Below are positions 56,492 through 64,000 of a stretch of DNA of 64,000 nt, piece after piece. This DNA comes from Zelopaecilomyces penicillatus. Its lineage: Eukaryota; Ascomycota; Sordariomycetes; Hypocreales; Pseudodiploosporaceae. Location of the stretch: positions 434,001 to 498,000 of the forward strand of contig VCCP01000004.1 of NCBI GenBank assembly GCA_005765155.1, in the 5' to 3' direction. The notes under the pieces were generated by a model. That model had not been told where the DNA came from. It worked only from the letters and a program-made list of their open reading frames with translations, and made no database searches. The stretch's first letter is position 1. Every line of letters starts with the position of its first letter. The position numbers were made by a program, and so were the translations under genes.

Positions 56492-59400
56492 CTACTGGCG
56501 TGCTCTTGTAACTTCCTCAGAGGCTTCGTCCTTTTTGTCTTCAGCTTTGATTGGGGCGTCGGGGTTGGCAACCTCTTTCATTGGTTCTTCTTGATGACTG
56601 GGCGTCTTTTTCTCGTCAGATTCGTCCACTGCGGTTTCAGCCCCTGCTTCGATATTAGGGCGATCAACTGCTGGCGACGGGTCTTTATGATGGACATGTG
56701 TTTTTTCCTTGGAAGTCTCGCCATTTTTAGGTTCAGCCCCTTCTTGACCACCTGAATGGCCATCCTCTGCAGTCGGTTCTTTCTGGGGATTCTGTGTATT
56801 GTCGGGGGAACGTTTCTCTGAGCCTTCTTCCTTATTGTTTTTGTCTTTGGCCCCATCAAATTCGTCATCGCCATCGTCTCCGTCCAGGTCGATATTCATA
56901 TCACCCGGCTCCCGGATAACAGCCGCAGACAGCTTACTCTTTTGCTTCTCATCCCAAGCCTCCTTATACAAAAACGTAAAGCTTGCTTCAGTCTCTTCTT
57001 CAAGTTCATTACTCAGAGTAATAATAGCGTGATACCAGCACTGTCGAGTCTTCACAATCATGTCTCCATCCTTGTGACGACCCGGCTCGTGTATACGAAG
57101 TGTCACGCTCTCCCATTGTTTGATAGGACCCTGGGTGGTACCATCGACACCGCGGAAGACCCAGTACTCGTCCTTGGGGGGTTTTTCTCGGTACACGATG
57201 GGGAATTCGTCGGAGCATGAAAGGTAGAGATTCGTGGAGGGGTTCTTGATGTGGTATTTCTCGCCATACATTGGCTTTTTTGATGGGGAGAAGGGGGAAA
57301 AGTTAGCATATAGCTTGGTTGACTTGATCTGTATATCTGTATAGATGATAAACTTACTTGTTGAACTCCAGTCCCGGCGAGGGTTTCAGCTGCTAGATAG
57401 AGTCCTGCGAGATTGCTTTCTCCTTGGTTGCCGCTCACCAAAACTGTGCCAAAGCGATCGTCTGGATCTTCCCACCCATGATCTTTTTTGCACCTTTTCA
57501 TCGTCTTTAAAGCGTCCTCAATTGCCTCTGGAAATTCTTTTGTCAGCTTATGTAATGACAATGGATGATCATGGACCTGAACGGATAAGATGTGCATTGC
57601 ATACGTTGTCTGAGGTTCCTTTCTTGATAGAGCGTTAGATACGTCCAACTTTGGAATTTGGGGAGTCCGCGAAGATAGAATAATGCTGGTTTGACTGCCC
57701 TGTCCGGGGTGTCGCCTAAGAAGTCGTAGTTGAGGCTCTTGACAAACTTGGCCAGCCGGCCCTGGCCTTCGAACTGACACAATAGATCTATAATATGGCA
57801 ATTGGCATCTCTCTGTTGTTCAATGAATTAGTCTTTTTTTTCGTGTAACAACTGCGTATTTTGATTTGTTGTGACTTCTCACCCGAGTAATTCTCCAATT
57901 GCTACTCGTACCCACGGTAGGGCACCACATGGGCGGGCTTGATTTATCCCGAACATCAGCATAGAGTAGACTAGCAATCGAAGGTTCCGGAAATATACAT
58001 ACTTGTTGCATAGCAGTGTGTTACCTCCGTTAGCCTGCCATTGAAGAGTGGTCTCCAACTTGGCACCAGTTTCAATACGTTCAGTTCCATTGCTATCGCC
58101 ATACCCACCCTTTGGACCTCCTTTCCGAGTATCGGTTTTGAATGAGAGCGCAGCCTGGAATTTCATAGCGTTTTTTACTTCAGAAGCAGAAGCTGTAGTG
58201 CTTGATGTGAACTCCTCCGAGGCGTAAAGTCGGCCGCCAAGTTGCACTCTTGTACTGAAGAATTCACCTTTGTTAAAAAAAAAAGATGTCAGTCAGCAAC
58301 CTGAGGCGGATGGGCAAAACTAAAATCAGCCTAGCCCACTTACCAAATAGATCCAAGAACTTTGATAATGATTCCACGTCCTTGATTGCGTTCAAGTGCG
58401 TCTTGCACTGCTCCGTAAGCTCTAAGCTGTATTGGTCCAGCAACACGGTGGCTCTCGGAAACTGGATGTACATTTGTCAGTCGATGGTGGAACTTCCCGC
58501 GGGAGACATTCGACGAACATTGTACGAGACATTCATGCGTTTGCATTGCCTGGAATTAGATATCACAGATTTTTTGGAGTCGGAGCGTTTGTATCCAGCC
58601 CCGACACCAAACTTCACGCCGCAAAAGCTTGCGCCTCTAGTTTCATATACGAGTTTTGTATGTTAGCTTTGAGGAGGAATAGATTCCGAGAGTTAGTACT
58701 AACACGGCTCCCGAGATATCCCATTGTGAAAAGCTCGAAGTCGACAACGACTGCTGGAACTCAGATTGAGTTTCAAAGATGGAAACGTATGCTTGATCAT
58801 CGATAATGAAATCCGGAATCTGGAGGTGTAGCTTTCATGGAGTCAGTATAGACACGGCGTGAGGCTCCTGTATGGTAAGAGCTAGGGGTGGTGCATTATT
58901 ATGCTTACTTCGGGGTTGGGCTTGGGCTGAGCGGCGATTCTTGACGCTCGCACCGGCATAGGCTTCAATCGGAATGCTTGAAACATATTATCGTTAGCAA
59001 GGGGCTATTGCTATTTAAAGCCAACAACGTTCAAGGCTGTAAAGTCAACGAGGGGGGCTGTACCTGGGTACCGAGCTCGAACAGTCCCAATGGGCACTAT
59101 CTTCTTGTCATCGAGCTCTGCGCGCACAATGACAAGTCCGTAACATAGGTCATTGTTCTCAACAATTTCAAGCCACGACTTCTCGCTGAGTTCTGAAGCA
59201 CGACTAGATGTGAAGATAAGTTAGCCTCTAGCACACGCAACACGCGATGCTCTTGAGGGGGAGTTTTCCGCCATACTCTAGTTTATGGCCGCTTGCCGAG
59301 GCCATCCACTGTGCCAAATCAATGGTGGATTTAAGACGGTCGACATCAGGTTTTGGCAAGTGTTTCGCATCATCCTGTTGGAGAGGGGTTAGGAAAACCT

Positions 59401-60029
59401 CATTGCGGATGTTTCTTTAGTCTAACATGATGATATTAAGAGTGGTCTTACTGGAAGCTCAGGATCAACGTCGGGAAGATCAGGATTGTCATCCCGGTCA
59501 ATGTCATATTTCCGCTTCAGATAAATCTCCTTCCCTTTCCCTTCGTTTCCCTGTGCCACAAAAGCGCATTAGCATGGCTATAATCATTTTCGTAAGAAAT
59601 CTCTGGCAGTACCAGGTCGCTCGGTTCCAGGCAGACTGACCTTGACTTCCGCCAGATAATCCTTGATGGTCCACTCGTCTGGAATCACAGCACCATCGAA
59701 TGAACAAAAGTGCAGCTGGGAACTAGAAGGAGGAAAAAAAAAAATGTCAAAGTTTATCCTGCAAGGTTGAGAGAGCTTGCAAAGTGTTTATTTCTTCGTG
59801 ACTGGTCATCGGGTCCAAGGGTTAGGGCTAGGAGAACGGGGACTTACTAGTCTTTGTTGGTCTTGTCTTTGGTTATGAGTTGTCGTATATGGTCTAGAGT
59901 CTTGGAGTCCACATCGGATTTCTCAATCTTTATTACAAAAAGGCTCTTTTCCTTTCTTTTACCACCCGTCTTGAAGACGCGGTAGTTCTCCGTTGTCTTG
60001 CTATTTTCGTTGTTTGATTCATCAGACAT
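56492..60029 (-). CDS. MACPF-like protein, paralogue 2 with acidic tail (14 exons)
   Basis: Fourteen minus-strand exons match paralogue 1 one for one in phase: 59848-60029, 59641-59722, 59452-59550, 59277-59374, 59064-59203, 58909-58976, 58704-58831, 58519-58636, 58344-58461, 58003-58267, 57883-57937, 57605-57812, 57358-57527, 56492-57274; total 837 residues. The segment from residue 345 (GEFFSTRVQLGGRLYASEEF) and the QANGGNTLLCN/NPPMWCPTV block mark the same MACPF-like family. The C-terminal NPSTNLYLS domain is conserved. It then continues for about 150 residues that paralogue 1 lacks: a disordered tail very rich in Glu, Asp, Lys, Pro and Ser. No signal peptide is visible. Exon 13's acceptor could also be an AAAAG slightly upstream. 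Function in the fungus is unknown; defence, self/non-self or predation roles are speculation. Confidence 0.75.
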
Positions 60030-60769
60030 CTTGAACAACGTGTTGCAGGGGGACACAACCTAAGTTTTTGATGGGTGCTGAATCAGAATTTCAAGTGAGA
60101 AGCCGAGTGAATGAAGATATGGATGCCCTGGAAATTTGGTGCTGTTTCAAAACACTCTACACGCATACTATTTTAACACCTTTATACTTTTAACATCCAT
60201 ATACTCCAAGCTGTCCTGCCGGATAGTTGATTCAAACCCCACCCACCCCCACATTACAAGAGGGGATGATACTCTTTTGAGCCGTCAGCTTTCAGCTAAC
60301 AGTGGAAGCCCCCTGCTATTTTCCCATTTGGGTAACCCCATGGGAAAATCAACGTTCATCCAGAGCCAATTGACCAATGCCGATCATCACACAGGGTGGG
60401 ATTGAACAAGAGCGCTTTAAGCGCCCAGCGCCAACATGGGCAACAACTTTGCTTGTGCCCTGTTTTTGCCTTGTCATGGCTCCAAGCCACAACGGCTGCG
60501 GAACGGGACGCGGCTGGCGTGATAGAGCGATATAGATGGCAATGTCCAATCATGAAGCAGATGTTGGAAAATATAAATCACCGGAGGTTGTGGACATGGA
60601 ATGCCTGCAGCGCTGTAATCCTTGAACATTATGATATCAGATGAACATGCAGTGAGCAGGTCGAAAGACACGCCGAGCACAAACTTGATCCCCACTCTAT
60701 TGATCGCTTTCCAGTAGGACTGATACCATCCTCATTGTCGCGAGTAATTAAGTCTCGTCTATTAGGTAA
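60030..60769. other. Spacer, no gene seen
   Basis: This is the promoter of MACPF-like paralogue 2 on the left and the 3' side of the phosphotransferase-like gene on the right. No coding region was supported. Confidence 0.5.
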
Positions 60770-61669
60770 TTAGATCCCCCAAGATAGAATAAAGTAGAGA
60801 AAAGGATGGCGTGTCTCGTCCTCCACCGGGTCCAGAATCATCGGCAAGTATTTCGCCCGCCACTCATCTTGGAGGGCACTATCAAAGTACTTCGGCATCA
60901 CCCCAACCTCGATCGCTTTGCAATATTCCCAGTAGGCAGGATACCACCCAGATTGACCCCAATCAATAACTGCTGCCACTTTCGGATTTGGTCCTGCGGA
61001 TAGGAGGATATTAGGCGCGATAAGATCGTTGTGGGTAAACACGATGGGCCATTCGCCACTGATCTCCATGGCGCATGTCTTGTGAAGTTGGCTGACGGCG
61101 TTGGTGCCTTGGAACGGCCCTTTGCAGTCTGGACGACTGCTGAAAAAGATGTCATTCAGCGGCTGCTTGCCGAGACTGCCTGGGAAATCGGGTTCCACGT
61201 TAGATGATTGCTTGCATTTTGTGTGTTTCTCACCGACCTATGTAGTATTCATGTTCCTCTTGCTTCAATCCCCTCCAGGCCATCGCCATATGCCGGAGTT
61301 CTCCGCAAACAGCTAGGCGCTCATCTTCGCTCATGCCACCCATCTAACTTGCAATGTCTCCCCTTTAATTAAGGACATGTAGATAAACCGCTGTCCCCCA
61401 TCTTCGGTCCAGCCAAAGACCTCAGGGACGGGTACCTGGCCATGCAGTTGCGAGTACACCATCCTTTGGGTGTGAATCTCAGGAAGGGTTATGTCAGCGC
61501 CATATTTGACGAGCAAGCCCAGCGATGGGATCTTGACGGGTGATGGGCGATCGAACCTCGTGGCGCGGGAATTGCCCGACTCCACATTGATGACTCTGAC
61601 ATCAGCTGGCGTGGGAAGCGCAGATGCACGTTTCTCCCGGAAGAAGCTGGTTTCAGGGAAGATGTTCAT
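60770..61669 (-). pseudogene. Aminoglycoside-phosphotransferase (APH)-like protein, frameshifted
   Basis: The minus-strand reading starts at ATG 61667-61669 and encodes an APH/choline-kinase-like fold. Visible parts are an N-lobe with LLVKYG, RMVYSQLHGQVPVPEVFGW and FIYMSLIKGETLQVRW, then a C-lobe with the Brenner motif FTHNDLIAPNILL and the metal-binding VIDWGQSGWYPAYWEYCKA. The frame is lost at about 61339-61341, a GGG run after VRW; reading continues one frame over as GGMSEDERLAVCGEL, exactly what the family shows next. An intron 61180-61237 then leads to SLGKQPLND and the rest, ending at 60770. A one-base deletion (or sequencing error) in the G run explains everything. Such proteins are abundant in ascomycetes, mostly with unknown substrates. 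It is not evidence of antibiotic resistance. Confidence 0.75.
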
Positions 61670-62079
61670 TGTGTTAAGAGAGGAGGGACTATCTCAGCTG
61701 ATGCCTTGTTTGAAGCATCCGCGGCCGGCATCATATACAGAGGGTTAACTAACACAGTTTACCCTGACCTTGGCCCACCGGATATTTTTCGGTTAGTGTA
61801 AACCGTGTAGAATGCGGGTTCATGTCTCTACGAAGCTTTTCCGTCTTTTCTACTTCACCACACATACCCTTATCAAGCAAAGCTGTGGCACCGGCTACGG
61901 AGCGCAGCTTCCAGATTTTCTTTCATTATAGGACGTTCAAGGCTGCAAAGACACCAAAATCACTAGCCAGAGTAAAAAATACTGACTGGCAATTAGTGAG
62001 TTTAACCAGGAGCTTTGATTGCCCCTAGGAGGACTGCTCTGAGCGCGCATCAGCAATATCCAGCAATATCTAGTCACAG
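61670..62079. promoter_or_regulatory. Divergent promoter spacer, 410 bases
   Basis: This lies between the minus-strand APH-like gene and the plus-strand proline-rich-headed gene, so it holds both promoters if both are expressed. The short inverted pair AGGGTTAACTAACACAG / GTTTACCCT near 61740-61766 is the only structure I noticed. Confidence 0.35.
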
Positions 62080-62835
62080 ATGAGAATGTCTAGGACCCCT
62101 CCTCCGCCTCCGCCTCCTCCTCCCCCGGTCCCATGGAGGACTTCTACTCCTACTCAAGTGCCCAAGGCGCCATTCGTGGCATCTGTGGGCCCTGCAGGAG
62201 CCTTCTTGGTTGAGTTGCTGGTCTACAGCGGCACGCCTTTCAACGATCACTGGGCCTACTGGGTGCGTTCGCACATTCACCCTGACATCGGCGTTGAGAT
62301 CCACGCAAATGGTGACGTAAGAACCGGCTTCGAGTTCGAGATCAAGCGTAAACATGACCTCCGGGAAACACCCAGATATCCCACAGGGAGAATTCCACTG
62401 CAGTGGGTCGATGCCAAGTTCTTTAACGAGCAAGCGATATTGAATACAGGAAGAGTTGATGGAGACAAGGACATACCTGTCTGCGATTTTGAGGCCAGTG
62501 TACATAAAATTTCGGTTCCTGTCAAGTCTCTGATTCCAGTTAACAGTACGGTACGTTTTCAACATGACTTGGACAATATGTTCCTTTGGAGATGTATCGT
62601 ATTTTTCTCATGGACATTGCAAGAATCCTACATCTGCAATCTATCCTACACTTCCTTGTGTTATTCTGCCCAAACGATCTATCAGCTATTGATACTTTTT
62701 TTTTAGGCCAAACCAGGCAAGGCGATTAAGCAGAGGGACTGCCAGACGTGGATTGTTGAGTCTGCTAACCAACTTGTTGAGGATGGTATTCTCAACCAGG
62801 AAGTTGCTGTTTACCTTTGTGCAATCGAGCAGTGA
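62080..62835 (+). CDS. Unrecognised protein with poly-proline N-terminus
   Basis: Two exons, 62080-62550 and 62707-62835, give 199 residues in phase; the intron starts GTACGT and ends in a T-rich tract plus TTTAG. The first 20 residues are MRMSRT followed by ten prolines, a likely disordered head. The rest looks like a compact domain: FLVELLVYSGTPFNDHWAYW, then HIHPDIGVEIHANGDVRTGF, and a C-terminal helix ending CAIEQ. The VYSGTPFNDHWAYW stretch and the helical C-terminus recur, to my memory, in small uncharacterised ascomycete proteins, but I cannot name a family. Met at 62086 is an alternative start. No signal peptide or membrane span was seen. Confidence 0.65.
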
Positions 62836-63622
62836 ATAAATAAGGACGTCTGAATTTCCAAGCAATATATTCCCACGTGGGAGCCCATACTATTGAGCAT
62901 GCTCGCTGGATTTGCATGACACGCAGGCCTCTCTTCACTCCAGAGGAACCGCCCTCAGCTACGATGCCGCTCGTCCACACAGTCGCATGCCAGTGCGCGT
63001 GGACAAATCTCCCCCGAGTTCGTAGTCGAAATGATGTCCATTCTGTTCCTATCAGTAGTAGCGGCCGACAACTAGTTATGTAGCTCTCTCTCCTGCAAAG
63101 GGAGATGATGACCTAGTGTCAAGTCCATGTAGGCGATTTACCTGCAACATTGATCCCCTTGCTCTTTCATTTGATAAGCGCAATGGTCATAACTTGTGAT
63201 TGGTATGTGTGACGTTTCGCTACAGCAACATACCATACCATGCAAGACGAAAGTGGCGACATAGGCGAGGCAAAAAAAAAACAGCGACTGCCCTTATAAC
63301 AGCGAATTACAGTCTTCCTTTCATTAGATATTATACATGTGTTGACTTCATACAGAATATGTATTCTAGATGAAAGCCACGCATTATAACATGTGTCTCC
63401 CATCCTAAATCCGTCAACAAATCGATACGGCCAACATCCTATACCCCAAACTACTGGTATACCCCCTCACAGCCAACCCCTTTCCACAGCTTGCCCCAAC
63501 GACGACGGTTGCCCAAGCAAGTCTATTAAAAGTTTTCATGTGACAGGATACCAAGACGCCAGATTCAGTTCTCAGTATCATCAAATTCGCAAGAGTCAAA
63601 CTAGCTTTTGGGGAGTTTCTTT
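62836..63622. other. Spacer, no gene seen
   Basis: AT-rich sequence with a few short ORFs and no domain. It forms the 3' region of the preceding plus-strand gene. Confidence 0.5.
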
Positions 63623-63823
63623 TTAGAACGTTTCTTTTTTCTTTCTGCTAGCAAGTCTGACAAACAAACAAATTGAACTTACACAAGTCAGGGAAGAGCA
63701 GTAACAATTGAGAGCTTCTCCACGTTCAAACTTATCAACAATGCAAATTACGTTTCTCAATATGTCTTTCTGGTTGGCCGTGATGCAGCTGGAGCAGTAA
63801 GCCTGGTTGATACACCTCTCGCC
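63623..63823 (-). CDS. Possible exon of a small Cys-rich protein (partial, low confidence)
   Basis: On the minus strand, an open stretch follows a good acceptor (CTGTCAG ending at 63824) and runs 66 codons to TAA. It begins GERCINQAYCSSCITANQKD and continues with further cysteines up to NCYCSSLTC, nine cysteines in about 60 residues, then a basic end. A possible preceding exon up to about 63880 (ending NARASCGP, donor GTAATC) would extend it, and a full start may lie outside the window. Cys-rich short exons of this kind occur in secreted effectors and in metal-binding proteins. No signal peptide can be seen here, so this is only a candidate. Confidence 0.3.
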   Translation of the reverse strand, partial: GERCINQAYCSSCITANQKDILRNVICIVDKFERGEALNCYCSSLTCVSSICLFVRLASRKKKETF

Positions 63824-64000
63824 CTGACAGACACAAACATTTTATTAGTCTCTTTCGGTTTCTTTTGCAGATTACTGGCCCACAGCTCGCTCGTGCGTTG
63901 AGATCCCTGGGAAGGACACAGCAATTATATCGTGAGTGGGGAGTGGGGAGTAGGGGGGAAGCAATTTCCACATAGTCCCCTACACTGTCAAGAGTCCCCG
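63824..64000. other. Window end, possibly upstream part of the Cys-rich minus-strand gene
   Basis: It contains a plausible intron (63824 to about 63880) and a short open stretch on the minus strand. GGGGAGTGGGGAGT repeats near 63931-63956 make the reading uncertain. Confidence 0.3.

Noticed and set aside
1..64000. CRISPR arrays, tRNA or rRNA genes, transposons
   Set aside because: No spaced direct repeats, no cloverleaf with a GGTTCGA-type T-loop, and no transposase, reverse transcriptase or terminal-repeat structure was recognised. The repeats seen are microsatellites or homopolymers.

Overview
The window comes from a filamentous ascomycete fungus, probably a Sordariomycete such as a member of Hypocreales (an inference from gene content, not proven). 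Most genes carry several short introns of about 45-120 bases with GT(A/G)AGT-type donors, CTAAC/CTGAC-like branch sites and YAG acceptors. Intergenic space is long and rich in microsatellites. The families present are typical of Pezizomycotina: a highly reducing polyketide synthase, an FSH1 hydrolase, a fungal rhodopsin-domain membrane protein, a DUF7580 protein, NLR-type C2H2 fingers and MACPF-like proteins. I joined exons by hand and required reading-frame phase to agree, so the exon coordinates below are predictions.

Layout: (1) 0.5-3.9 kb, a secreted bicupin (oxalate decarboxylase type) converging on a secreted GH79 glycosidase. (2) 5.4-10.0 kb, a divergent pair: a C2H2/coiled-coil protein (minus) and a DUF7580 protein (plus), both of kinds found in fungal self/non-self recognition repertoires. 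(3) 11-12 kb, an unrecognised secreted protein. (4) 13.6-31.6 kb, scattered metabolic genes: an MFS transporter, an alcohol-oxidase-like GMC flavoenzyme, an FAD monooxygenase, a CMD/AhpD-like protein and a seven-helix membrane protein. (5) 38.5-51.6 kb, an FSH1-type serine hydrolase followed by a 2,672-residue HR-PKS (KS-AT-DH-MT-ER-KR-ACP). (6) 52-60 kb, a tandem pair of 14-exon MACPF-like genes. (7) 60.8-64 kb, a frameshifted aminoglycoside-phosphotransferase-like gene, a proline-rich-headed unknown protein and a possible Cys-rich small ORF running toward the window end.

Working model: the PKS has no releasing domain, and the nearby FSH1 hydrolase is of the same fold family as LovG, which releases the product of the HR-PKS LovB. 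The MFS transporter, GMC oxidase, FAD monooxygenase and CMD-like protein could supply export and oxidative tailoring, so 13-52 kb may be a loose polyketide cluster. The gaps are large, however, and no Zn2Cys6 regulator was seen. The PKS enoylreductase domain looks degenerate at its nucleotide-binding motif. The paired MACPF-like genes next to the synthase are the other standout feature.
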